Source: Tricholoma matsutake (Eukaryota > Basidiomycota > Agaricomycetes > Agaricales > Tricholomataceae). Taken from it: DNA of 64,000 nt. A program made the translations under genes and the position numbers. The first letter of the stretch is position 1, and the number at the start of each line of letters is the position of its first letter. Of the stretch, positions 54,797-64,000 are shown piece by piece. Where the stretch lies: NCBI GenBank assembly GCA_026075535.2, contig AP026538.1, forward strand, positions 5,394,001 to 5,458,000, written 5' to 3'. The notes beneath the pieces were generated by a model that saw only the letters and a program-made list of their open reading frames with translations, made no database searches and was not told where the DNA came from.

Positions 54797-55320
54797 AGAG
54801 GCAGAGCAATATATTACCCTGGAGAAAATGTTGGGAATAATGGGAGAAAAGACACTTTTTCACTGGGGAAAAATAAAAGGAACCATCAGTAAAAATATGT
54901 TATTTTCCCACACTTTGTCCTTTTGGTTGCTGCAGGAAAACAACTAATCTGTTTCCAGGAGAAAAAGTTGTGAACATTAGGGGGAAAAAGGTCATTTTCC
55001 CACATATTCCCAGTTTCTTCTCTGTGGAAAAATAACTAATCTGTTTCTAGGTGAAAAAATTGTGGAAGTCAAGAGAAAAAATGTTATTTTCACCAGATAT
55101 AGAGAAAATGTGGAAAAAAAGATATATTTCCCCTCCATTTTCCCTTGATTTTCTCCCGGGAATGGATGGGTTATTTTTGCTGAGCAAGAACAAAGAGAAA
55201 AGTGTGGGAAAAACAACATTTTTTTACTGATGGTTCCTTTTATTTTTCCCCAGGGAAAAAGTGTCTTTTTTCCCTATTATTCCCAACATATTCTCCAAGG
55301 TAATATATTGCTCTGCCTCT
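54797..55320. mobile_element. 524-bp inverted-repeat element
   Basis: The ends AGAGGCAGAGCAATATATTA and TAATATATTGCTCTGCCTCT are perfect complements, and inverted similarity continues for about 100 bp (GGGAATAATxGGGAxAAAAGACAC). GGGGAAAAATAAAAG and TTTTCCCxCA boxes recur inside, an unusual GGGAAAA/TTTTCCC-rich composition. LINE ORF1 frames lie on both sides. No target duplication is obvious (left flank GACACA, right flank GGTGTG). No coding capacity. Confidence 0.8.
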
Positions 55321-55501
55321 GGTGTGATGTATTTTGAGAATGCTATCAAGGCCAAGCCTGCAAAGTTATCTTGTTCCACTTTTGCATGTGCAAAGCTGGA
55401 TCCGGCTTTGAAGGTGACTGGGACAAACTCTGCTATTATGTAGTGTAGTTTGTTATGTATGTTGGAGGTCCCACCATATTTTTCCATGAATGCCTTCTGC
55501 A

Positions 55502-56318
55502 TAGTGTTTAAAGGTCCAGTCCAGTCCGGTTTTTGACTTCCAAATGGGGCCACTGGCAACCACAACCGGTCTAGGACCGACCCAGATATTGGAGGACTGG
55601 TCCTAATCGGTCCATGGACTGAAAAAAGACTGGTTTGGACCGGTTTTTTGTTGTAAAATTTACTGTGCCAAATAACCCATATGTATCTCAACAAATATGA
55701 CCATCACCTCATATATATTATATGCATGGATAGAGATTGTAATGCTCCGTAGACCGATCCAACATTTAAGCAATTCCATCAAGATTTGACTAAGATATGG
55801 CCAAAACCAAAAAAGACATGCATTCAAGTTGCAGTTTGTAGTTTGTAATTTGTAGTTTGTGGTTGCACTCATTTGGGCTGTTATATAAATAAAATCCCAT
55901 GGTACAGATGATTAGGTGTGTTGTTGTTACTTTTATGATGTTATATAGCTGTACAAAAAAATTATAGCTCAGGTAATAAGCAATGCAATCAAAGTTGTTT
56001 GGATACAACAGAATACTCGTACAAAAATGTTTTTGGTCATATCTCAACCAATTTTTGACCGTTTTTGATGATCCAGGGACCGAAAATGAAGTAAATATGT
56101 GTGGGAGTAAGGTCTAACATATGTTGGGATGAAAGACCAGTCGCAACCGGTTTTAACCAGTTTTTCATCAGTCCTACTATATCTTTCAAACCAAAAGACC
56201 AGCAACTGGACTGAAAAAGACCGGTCCATAAATAGACCACTGGTCCAGTCCTAATCGGTCCAGTTCAGTTCAGTTTCGGTCTTTTTTTCGGTCCTACAGA
56301 CTGGACCTTTAAACACTA
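55502..56318. mobile_element. 817-bp hAT-type MITE, copy 2 (reverse orientation)
   Basis: It has the same length and near-identical sequence as copy 1, in the opposite orientation. The perfect 8-bp duplication CTTCTGCA is at 55,494-55,501 and 56,319-56,326. Differences from copy 1 are mostly CG against TG or CA. It interrupts LINE ORF1. Confidence 0.9.
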
Positions 56319-56888
56319 CTTCTGCACCTCCAGAGCTCGTAGCCAGGTGGCCGCTTCCTTGGTGTTCAGCTGGTATAGTATGTTTCTGTTTCTCAACTTC
56401 TTTGCCCCCTATGAATGCCGTATGCCAAGGTTTATCCATGCCCAACATTCTCATGAGGTCCAGTGCAGTGTTTGCCTTGATGACTAAGTCCTTCTCTGTC
56501 AGTGTGTCTAGTACGTTCTCAGTGGCATCTTTGTCTTTCTGTATCATAACCTGCTTGTCAGTAGTGTGTCCTCTTGTTATTACCTCTGTGTGGTCGGGGT
56601 GTGGCTCTTGTTGCGCTACTGTTGTGTAGGTCATCAGTTGGGGCATGGGTTCCATGTGGATTGTTGCTTTGTTTGAGCTTTCAGTTGTCTTGTTGACAAT
56701 TTCCTGTGCCATTTGAGTCACCTGTTCCATCATTTCATGCAGCCCGTCCTTGACCTCATCTATCTTGTCTGTCATTGTATTTGTAGCTGTAGTAGCATGC
56801 TCGATGGCGTCTCATATGTCTTCTACTCCCACAGTAAATTGTTCCATATGTTCTTGTAGCTGTTTCTTGACCATCTCTGTGACCTCAT

Positions 56889-58634
56889 TAGGGCACAGCA
56901 TGGGTATGGGTAACACCATGTGTTTCCAGTCATGGGCATGCACGGGTATGGGTACAGGTATGGGATTGCCATACCTGGGCAACACTGTACCCTTTTCCAC
57001 GGTGTTACAGGTATGTGTGGGTATGCTAGTACCCAGATTTTGGCTAGGTCAGTGATCATCTGTGTTGAGATTTCGACTTTTTGATGACATATCACAGGAA
57101 AAACCCATGAGTCATGGTGACCTGACCCGTGGGTTAAAGGTTTACCCCCTGTGATGAGATGCAAACATCTTTTTCAGCAAATTTCTATCAAATATCATGA
57201 AAAATAACAGTAAAAAATGCAGGAGTACTTTCGATGAAATATTGGGGGAAAACCCCCCATGAGAAGATGCAAACATCTTTTCCTATCAAATATAATGAAA
57301 AATATCAATACCCATGAATAACCACAGGTAACCCACAAAAACCCATGGTAACACTGTACCCCTACCCATGCGGGTATGGTGTTCACAGTGATAGGTCGTC
57401 TTCTCGGCTCAAGGACTGATTCAACACTTTAGCATCATTCTAATCACATCGGCTAACTCCTATGATGTCCCAGATGCAGCGTGACACACTCTATCGATCG
57501 CGATATCATATTGACTGCATCGAAACATCACCAGCGACATCGATAGTATCAAAAGACCACATCGCACAACCTTAGGACTACCCCAAAAGTCCCTAAGATT
57601 CCCCTACACGACCACTGAACATCCCTGACCAACTTTGAACAAGCCACAACCGCAATCGAGCATCATCGAGCATTGTCAAGTGTCATTGATCGATATTGAG
57701 AAACTACGAGCGACATCGGGCGCCACCTTCGTTATCTAAATGGTGGAAGACCATGCACTAGGACATATTCCAACTCGTGCTCAAACCTGCTGATCATAGG
57801 TCAGCCTCATTCCAAGTCCCTATCGTGCACAGAACCTGCTGGATGCATTATTGCGAGACTTAGCTCAGTTTATACACAAAGGACAGTCTCTTTTAGTTCT
57901 TTCCTTTTATTACTCTTTCATCATATGATATATATATCTTTCTTGTTCGGATTCCAGTCTCCTTTATGGCCTCATGCCTTAACTCATATCTTTTGCCTCA
58001 TGTTCTACACATGTTTCTCATTCCATTGTAGGAAGTTTCTTTAAAACATATAAAACTCTGTAGTATCTACTTGGAAATAACAAGAAATCATCTTCACATA
58101 TCGTCTCATATACAGTTCTAAGCATCCAATCAGCTTTATAAAAAACAATCTAAGTCTCTGTGGGTTTTCTTGATTGACGAGAAACCTCTGCAATCGTCAC
58201 ATCCTCGATCCTCCCTCGATCCTCTTGTCATTGGTTCTAGCAACCCTTCCAACACTTCATAGCAGTTTGCTGCACCCTTCGTATACCATCGACCTATCAA
58301 AAGGTCCCCATAATTCACATATCAACCATCGATGATAAAACTCATTCACCGTCGATCTTGTCGATCGCCCTCGATATTGATTGATACTCGATCGGACCAC
58401 AATAAATGCCTTTGTCTCGCATAACACTACCTTCACGACTAGTGTTAACTAGTAATCTTATCAGAGGTTTGACCACAAACTTTTGGAATGTCTTGCAACC
58501 CTCCTCTGACTCATCGCAAACATCATTGATTGCCTCATTGGCAGTTCTGGTGGTTTTCCCAGGTTGAGCATCATCAACGGGGATGGGTAGGGGTATAAGA
58601 AAATATACCCGAGGGTTACCTGTGCCATGCCCTA
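56889..58634. mobile_element. TAGGG-type hAT element with nested LTR-like repeat
   Basis: The left end TAGGGCACAGCATGGGTATG and the right end TACCTGTGCCATGCCCTA are imperfect inverted repeats, flanked by a perfect 8-bp duplication GACCTCAT (56,881-56,888 and 58,635-58,642). The inside is rich in GGGTATGG and ACCCATG motifs. An LTR-like repeat (57,387-58,577) makes up most of its length, so the original element was about 550 bp. LINE ORF1 continues on both sides. Confidence 0.85.
57387..58577 (-). repeat. LTR-like repeat copy g, nested
   Basis: On the minus strand it begins TTGATGATGCTCAACCTGGG (58,577) and ends GACGACCTATCA (about 57,388). It is collinear with copy e at 28,248-29,312. Relatively CpG-rich (ATCGATCGCGATATC near 57,495). 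Confidence 0.7.
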
Positions 58635-59059
58635 GACCTCATCCACTATCCTCTGCGCACTTGCATTGGCTAGTAAGAATGCAACCGCTCTGATTGCATC
58701 CATTAGTTGTTTCTGTCCTCTGGTCATCATGCTTCCTATCTGTAGGAGGATGTAAGCAAGATTCTGCATATCTATATAATTACCAGGTATTATAAATTGT
58801 TTCATCATCAGGAAGTTTATAGCCTGTTTGTTCAACCAAACATCTGTATTCTGTCCTTCAGCTTCCTCCAACTCCTTTTGTGATCATGTAGTTGAGTTGG
58901 ATTTTTGTCTGGTCATTGGGGCTGGGGCTCCAGCAGATTGTGACATGGTGTAAATAGGGCTATGTGAAGGTGTATAGATAATGTATTGACACTATTCTAT
59001 CCTTGTAGCTGCCTCCACTTTCCAGTTCCCTGGTGCTGAGATCATGGGAAATCTAGGGG

Positions 59060-59505
59060 TAGTGGTGGTACTAGTTCAAAGAGCATCATCATCTGATTTA
59101 AGAGTTCAGTTCTTACATTTTAGCTCCAGTCTTAGTCCAAAGCTCTATGGTTTACCACGAACTTCTTCATTCCGCTATTTGGTATCTCTAAACTATTGTC
59201 TCTCATCTCTTGTTATATCATCATTATTGTCATTCATCATTATCATATCCTATCACCATTCGATATTCTCTGAACCCATTATTGCCTTCAAAACTCATTT
59301 GCGACCTTGCAAACATATTTGCATATCTTTGTAGAGCTTTGCAGTACCTTGCAGCACTTCAAATGCCTTTGCCCTTCATTCCTACCTCTTGGTTTGGTGT
59401 GGTGATATTCAGTACCACCTCGCACCCTTTCTCTGACTTGTGTTAGATTATTTGGAACCTTTTGTTTGGGTTTTGTTTGAGTTTCTGGGTTGAGCATCAT
59501 CATAT
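59060..59505 (-). repeat. LTR-like repeat copy h
   Basis: The minus strand from 59,505 reads GATGATGCTCAACCCAGAAA, then AAGTCAGAGAAAGGGTGCGA and GGTGGTACTGAATATCACCA. It is closest to copy a at 2,041. Confidence 0.6.
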
Positions 59506-60137
59506 TGGAGCCCACCACGAGGGGTTTCTGAATCATTTCATCGCCTAATCCATCTCATATTCCCCAGCTTAGGCCAACCCTCAGAGCCACTCAGCATGAC
59601 TCAGCACCATTTTGATCAGCTCAAGTGCCTGAGCCATGCCACAGGTGAGCCAAGCCAAGCTGTGGCATCACTAGTCTGCACCACCTAGGCTACATTTACA
59701 AATTATATCAAACCACTCACAGTAATGGAAGATACTTATCGATAACTGATTATGCACTAGATGGATCCAGCCAGCCAAGACAACTCAATGTCATTTAGGC
59801 CAAGTTGTCCTCACCCTCGAATCAAGCCCCCAACCATACCTGGCTGTTCATCACCTTCTTCCTAGTAAAGAAAGATCATTGTCCACCAGGGAGTGATGAA
59901 TCTCAGACCATCACCATATATGATCCCAACTCAACATACTCCTCAACCATTCCCACCTTCCCTAGATTGTCAAAATGTCGAAAAGTTGTTCACAAGCATT
60001 TTTGCAACTAGAGAATGACATTTCAGAGACCAGTCAGTGCACACTCATCATTTCCTTTGACTGTTCAACTTTGACTGTATTTATTGAGCATACTGTGAAT
60101 ATTCCTGATCTTGAATCCTTGCCTTGTAAAATTTTGG
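59506..60137. other. No gene confidently assigned
   Basis: Short GAGCCA and CACTCAGCATGACTC-like repeats lie at 59,585-59,680. A plus-strand frame at 59,805-60,011 has no known domain. Confidence 0.3.
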
Positions 60138-60338
60138 TCATCGGCAAAGAATTGCAGGCCATGTTTTAATTGTAGACAAACAATGCCAGAAACAGAGTTG
60201 ATGCTTTGCATCAGGAAATGTTTTGAGAAAAGCATTGATCTCCATTGTTAATAGTGTTACTAAACAGGGAGGTTCACTGTCACCACTAAAATGCACTCTA
60301 ACAACAAGCATGTGTGATTGCTGGCTCTCTGACCTCAC
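60138..60338 (-). pseudogene. MULE-like transposase fragment (AKHQLCFWH)
   Basis: MEINAFLKTFPDAKHQLCFW then HCLSTIKT (about 60,245-60,160) matches the mid-domain FPxAKHQLCxWHxxxAI block of agaricomycete MULE-like transposases, the same family as the 45,840-46,330 fragment but an earlier part of the protein. No other parts are clear here. Confidence 0.45.
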
Positions 60339-60433
60339 TTCTCATTCACTACACCACCTTGTCATATCCTCTGAACAAGCCCACAAACACTTACCTCACT
60401 CTAGCCTAGACAACAACAACCTATCACCATAGT

Positions 60434-61455
60434 TGAGGCAATGGATGACACCCTACTCATCTCTGTCTCCCTCTCCTTGCTTCTTTTTCTTGCTCAACAT
60501 GCTGACAGATTCCAGAGAATGTATGGCTGGGAAACTGAATGGGCAAAGAGCATATTGTATGCTTTTCAGGCTCCTGATTTCCCACCCACAACTGAACAAT
60601 GAACTTTCTTGATCTCTTCTGTAAATTACACTAACCCTTCCTCACCTCAGACCTTTGAAAATCCAGTCAAAGTCAACACTGATTATATCACTTTCCTACA
60701 GGTCCCAATTAATCAGCCTGAGATCCATTTCCAACACCTCCAGGATCTCGTCTTCCATTTTTTGTTTCCTCTTCACCCACAACCACTGCCTCTAACAGCA
60801 TTATGACATATCCTCTCTCTCAAACTAATCTCTTGCCTCTGGCCATTGCTGAGCTTCCAGCTGCTCACATATGCTCAGGCTGCCACTCTTGACATGCAAA
60901 TTGCTCACAAGATTCATGTTACCTTGGTATGCCTTTCCATTTTAATTCTACACTCCTCCTTCTCCCAATCCATCTATGGGGTTTTGGGTTCCCCTCCATT
61001 GCCCAAATAAACAGCGCATTGGCAGTCACTGGTCTCCAGAGAGATCTTAACCACTATGTTTCTGTCTTTTGTAACATTGCTCAGGTGACATTAGCAGACT
61101 GGACCTGCCAAATCAATCACTGTGCTGCCCCACTGACAATATCTCCCTCTTTACCAGACTTTGTGCATCAAACACAACACATTCCTAGCTCCTGGCTGAC
61201 AGCCCATAAAATGATGAAGACTGTTGGTCTCTCCTTTCAGGTGACTGACCTCAGTCATTTTCTGTCTGGAACTGTCTCCCTCATTCATCTCTACAACCTC
61301 ACCTCCCCCTCCCTTCTGAACCAAAAATTGTCTCCCCACCTCCTATCCAACTTTGCCAAGCATGGATTCCACTCACTCCACCACATTGGAACATGGAACT
61401 ACACACAGTTTTCCCCATTCCCCACCTCCTTCTCCCCCCTCCTGCTTACCTTCCC
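60434..61455 (+). pseudogene. Agaricomycete-type reverse transcriptase fragment
   Basis: VEAMDDTLLISVSLSLLLFL then AQHADRFQRMYGWETEWAKS (60,427-60,550) is the RT catalytic MDD box with the following AxRFQxxYGWxTxWAK helix known from agaricomycete non-LTR-like RTs. Downstream, WGFGFPSIAQINSALAVTGL then QRDLNHYVSVFCNIAQVTLA and DWTCQINHCAAPL (60,980-61,130), PSSWLTAHKMMKTVGLSFQV then TDLSHFLSGTVSLIHLYNLT (61,185-61,300) match the thumb/connection region. Stops after PPTTEQ (60,601) and elsewhere separate frames. The C-terminus is cut by the hAT fragment at 61,456. The palm motifs before MDD are missing. Confidence 0.6.
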
Positions 61456-62063
61456 TAGTGTTTAAAGGTCCAGTCTGGTCCAGTTTTTGACTTCCAAATG
61501 GAGCAACTGGCAACCACAACTGGTCTAGGACTGACCCAGATATTGGAGGACCGCAACCAGACCCTTTAGGACCGGTCCTAATCAGTCCATGGACCGAAAA
61601 AAGACTGGTTTGGACCAGTCTTTTGTTGTAAAATTTATTGTGCCAAATAACCCATATGTATCTCAACAAATATAACCATCACCTCATATATATTATATTC
61701 ATGGATAGAGATTGTAATGCTCCATAGACTGATTCAACATTTAAGCAATTCTGTCAAGATTTGACTGAGATATGGCCAACACCAAAAGGACGTGCATTCA
61801 AGTTGCAGTTTGCAGTTTGTAATTTGTAGTTTGTAGTTGCACTCATTTGGGCTGTTATATGAGTAAAATCCCATGGTACAGATGATTAGGTGTGTTGTTG
61901 TTACTTTTATGATGTCATATAGCTGTACAAAAAAAATTATAGCTCAGGTAATAAGCAATGCAATCAAAGTTGTTCTGATACAACAAAATACTCATACAAA
62001 AATGTTTTTGGTCATATCTCAACCAATTCTTGACTGTTTTTGATGATCCAGGGACCAAAAATG
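61456..62063. mobile_element. Truncated hAT-type MITE, copy 3
   Basis: It starts TAGTGTTTAAAGGTCCAGTC and is collinear with copy 2 (55,502-56,318) for about 600 bp, more diverged than copies 1 and 2 are from each other. It stops at GGGACCAAAAATG, where a different TIR begins, so the right 200 bp are missing. Confidence 0.8.
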
Positions 62064-62354
62064 GAGGTCTTTACACTGCCCCATGTATTCCTCCAGGAAT
62101 CCTCCAGGAATCCTGGTTATCCCTGCCACAGCCATTGTTCACCAAATGTTGCATTCCTGGCTGTTTTTCCTCCACTGGGATTCCTGGTTCAGTCCTGGTA
62201 TATTACTGGTAAATCAGGCTCTTCCTGGTACTATTCCAGGAATTCCCCAGGACTTGGACTCTCAGGAATCTGGGGGGACTGACCAGGAATCCTGTAGGAC
62301 TAACCAGGACTCTGTAGGACTCATCAGGACTCACCAGGACTCACCAGGAATTCT
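62064..62354. mobile_element. Fragment of a fourth GAGGTCTTTACA-type TIR element (D)
   Basis: It begins GAGGTCTTTACACTGCCCCA, which matches the complement of the right ends of A and B (GAGGTCTTTACACTCCCCCA). Its subterminal array is of CCAGGAATCCT and AGGACTCACC units, different from A, B and C. It is cut at 62,354 by another TAGTG end. No tRNA-like sequence remains. Confidence 0.6.
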
Positions 62355-62576
62355 TAGTGTTTGAAAGTTCAGTCAGGTTCAGTTTTTGGCCCTATTTTAG
62401 CCTAACTGAACCCTGACTGGTTCATTGGCCTTTCAAATTGCCTAAGAACCTAACTGAACTGCCCCTACCCAGTCAGGAGCAGTCAGGTTCAGGTATAGAA
62501 CCGGTGCTAAGCAGCTCTGACCAGTCACCAGACCAGAGAACCATAATTAAAAAGAGATTATCTATTTATATTTTAT
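62355..62576. mobile_element. End of a divergent TAGTG-type hAT element
   Basis: TAGTGTTTGAAAGTTCAGTC followed by repeats of TCAGTCAGGTTCAG and CTAACTGAACC. The terminal 8 bases match the other hAT ends, but the subterminal motif is different (CAGGTTCAG instead of GGTCCAG). The right end was not found; the palindrome that follows may lie within it. Confidence 0.55.
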
Positions 62577-63016
62577 TATATTTACTGGTTTTGGCACTCA
62601 GATGAGTGCCGCCAACCTTTTATTTACTTATCTACTGTTTGTAGGTACTAATATACTTATTTTACTTAGGGGGAAGCGATGCCCCAAAGAAAGGGGAGCT
62701 TGTGGAAGCAGCATATTATATACTAGTTGATGTTTATTACTGTTTGGTTCCAGTAAATGAACATGAACGTGTTGCGTCATGTTCATGTTCAAACAAACAA
62801 ACAAACATGAACATGATGCAATGCGTTCATGTTCATTTACTGGAACCAAACAGTAATAAACATCAACTAGTATATAATATGCTGCTTCCACAAGCTCCCC
62901 TTTCTTCGGGGCATCGCTTCCCCCTAAGTAAAATAAGTATATTAGTACCTACAAACAGTAGATAAGTAAATAAAAGGTTTCCAGCACTCATCTGAGTGCC
63001 AAAACTGGTAAATATA
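62577..63016. repeat. 440-bp near-perfect palindrome
   Basis: Arms of about 212 bp (62,577-62,789 and 62,804-63,016) are almost exact complements around a 14-bp CAAA-type spacer. The outer ends TATATTTACTGGTTTTGGCA pair with TGCCAAAACTGGTAAATATA with few mismatches. Each arm has a small internal hairpin, GGCACTCAGATGAGTGCC. Because of the symmetry the same 87-codon frame appears on both strands. The two arms differ at very few sites, so it is young or held together by gene conversion. Confidence 0.9.
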
Positions 63017-63486
63017 CCACTGGCAACATGTGAGTACACCTGTTAATCCCACCAATGACCTCTTATTAGAGGTGGACCTACATATGTGGTCCTCCTCTAA
63101 CAAGAGTAAGTTAGATAGGTACAGCCCTCTGTCAATAAACCTTCATTAATGTTCAAGGAACTTAAGATAATCTCCTCGGAATGTGCCAAGCATCACAGTG
63201 GCTTTGTTTGGCATCACCATCATTGGCATCAATAGCACCCAGACAGTGCCCATCATGACAGGACACATGGCACCAATCAATCAGTTGTCTTGTCACTGTT
63301 ATGCCTGCACTCCCGCCCTCCCGCTCATCATCTCTCAACGTGTTCACTCAGATTTGCTTGGATGCCCACCATACTTTGTATCCACCTTCTCACACAACAT
63401 CAAGTCATGCACCTGCCATAATAAAGTACATTGCAATGGGATTTATGGGCTATACAATCTAAACATGCCTCTGCCATCTGTACACC
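63017..63486. other. No gene assigned
   Basis: An imperfect hairpin lies at 63,057-63,106 (TCTTATTAGAGGTGGACC against GGTCCTCCTCTAACAAGA). A plus-strand frame at 63,183-63,494 is open without a known domain. Confidence 0.3.
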
Positions 63487-64000
63487 CTACTTGAGAGTTG
63501 GTACCTGAGGACCATCTATTGTGAGGAGCATGAGGGCAGAGATGGTGGCTGCAATGTCCGCATCTGCCTCGAGCTCATCTTCTTCCTCATCTTCATCCCC
63601 ATTGATCTGATGGTCTAGTGGGTGGGAAGGTTCATCGACATCCATAAGTACTACTCCACTGTCAGACTTGATGGCGACCCCAGGCATGAGGCTACCAGTA
63701 AACCCTGGCAAGGAGGATAGCTTCCTGAACCTATGCATGTGCTGCTCATTGAAGTGGCCCCTTTTCATCCTGTATTTTTCTACCTGATGTGCTAGTCCAG
63801 GGTTGTCCACCCTCACTTCAACTTCCTTTTGCTGGAGGAACAGATCCTCATCTCGTAAGTAGGTAATTACATGAGGGATTTCAATATTGAGGCAGTGAAT
63901 CTTCTTCTGTGCACACTGAAGCTTGAAGTATTGGTCCATCATGACATGAAAGGCAGGCTTTGACCATGGGCAATCATGAACATCCTGCCGAGATTCACAC
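63487..64000 (-). pseudogene. KDZ transposase C-terminal part, cut by the window edge
   Basis: DCPWSKPAFHVMMDQYFKLQ then CAQKKIHCLNIEIPHVITYL, RDEDLFLQQKEVEVRVDNPG, LAHQVEKYRMKRGHFNEQHM and HRFRKLSSLPGFTGSLMPGV match the C-terminal helical region that follows the DDE core in fungal KDZ transposases (A.EEIxRLNxEIxRxxTxIRDE ... NxxHxxRxxxLxxLPGFxG). An acidic tail with NGDEDEEEDELEADADIAAT ends at the stop at 63,487. The frame is open across the visible 450 bp after MMDQ, with one stop not needed upstream; the rest of the gene lies beyond position 64,000. It is therefore the least damaged transposase part in the window and could belong to an intact element. Confidence 0.7.

Larger units (their letters stand above)
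54233..58946 (-). pseudogene. LINE ORF1 (gag-like, CCHC knuckles), split by insertions
   Basis: It starts MSQSAGAPAPMTRQKSNSTT at 58,946, then an in-frame TGA (about 58,885) and QKELEEAEGQ, QLMDAIRAVAFLLANASAQR; after the 56,889-58,634 insertion NEVTEMVKKQLQEHMEQFTV (56,885), TGA at 56,812-56,814, then AIEHATTATNTMTDKIDEVK with coiled-coil character. After the MITE at 55,502, AFMEKYGGTSNIHNKLHYII and SSFAHAKVEQDNFAGLALIA. After the 54,797 insertion, KLPHLWNNSQRVAHVIFGFT, zinc knuckles CLKCQKYGHYMSNC and CARCGDQHWTAQC, TGA at 54,512-54,514, and CANCTGDEVVGHRAADREC to TLENKYKFFPT. Such proteins bind LINE RNA. All three TGA stops sit where Arg is plausible. Confidence 0.75.
46957..59050 (-). mobile_element. 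Tad-like LINE, about 6 kb once five insertions are removed
   Basis: On the minus strand the order is ORF1 with CCHC knuckles, then AP-endonuclease, reverse transcriptase, RNase H and a C-terminal Cys/His motif. A run of 13 T at about 46,957 (poly-A on the minus strand) may mark the 3' end, with unassigned sequence between it and the last codons near 47,247. Five elements interrupt it (51,260; 52,188; 54,797; 55,502; 56,889). Removing them and their duplications leaves about 6 kb, a normal size for this class. The clade assignment rests on domain order only. Confidence 0.75.

Noticed and set aside
28248..58577. Copies e and g of the LTR-like repeat as the two LTRs of one element
   Set aside because: They are about 28 kb apart, each nested in a different element, and the sequence between is a mixture of unrelated pieces.
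62628..62965. Two nearly identical 87-codon frames on opposite strands
   Set aside because: They are the same frame seen twice because of the palindrome; no domain, so not called as genes.

Overview
The window reads as transposon-rich DNA from a basidiomycete fungus, most likely an Agaricomycete. Reasons: short GT..CTAAC..AG introns; fragments of KDZ, Plavaka/Tnp2, MULE and DDE transposases, a RecQ-like helicase, a Tad-like LINE and SCAYD-type cysteine proteases of the kinds that fill agaricomycete genomes; an OTT_1508-like deaminase; and one DUF6534-type membrane-protein gene. Families were recognised by eye from motifs; no search was run. Almost every coding region is broken. CpG is scarce except at about 12.4-16 kb, and many in-frame stops are TGA where CGA (Arg) is expected, which fits decay of methylated CpG.

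Layout. 0-8.8 kb: an intron-rich repeat-coding module, an LTR-like repeat, a cysteine-protease relic, a Tnp2-type transposase (minus) and a long inverted repeat. 10-12.5 kb: an uncharacterised multi-exon gene (minus) and a DDE transposase (plus) whose intron holds a tRNA-like SINE head. 12.4-16 kb: CpG-retaining DNA with a fold-back MITE and the DUF6534-like gene, the only good candidate for a host gene. 17-23 kb: remnants of three uncharacterised repeat-associated proteins, one with a Zn2Cys6-like cluster and a Pro/Thr-rich tail. 23.2-24.9 kb: KDZ CxC2 domain, then a deaminase domain. 25.7-31.4 kb: a tandem repeat split by an LTR-like element, itself split by a 3.49 kb hAT-type element with a perfect 8-bp target duplication. 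31.8-46.3 kb: Plavaka N-terminal half, two ~2.1 kb TIR elements (A, C), retrotransposon ends, MULE, RecQ and gag remnants. About 47-59 kb: one Tad-like LINE (minus) split by five independent insertions, four of them with perfect 8-bp duplications. 59-64 kb: MULE and RT fragments, hAT pieces, a 440-bp near-perfect palindrome and the C-terminal part of a KDZ transposase at the edge.

The most unusual object is the family of ~2.1 kb elements A, B and C. Their ends are inverted arrays of short repeats. Inside each end lies a tRNA-like Pol III promoter facing outward. The core is an intron-rich minus-strand coding region that repeats an xEPLLxGW peptide motif encoded by self-complementary DNA. The same coding module appears at 0.5-1.7 kb and inside the 3.49 kb hAT element. 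No operon-like cooperation is evident; the window is a record of nested insertion, recombination and CpG decay.
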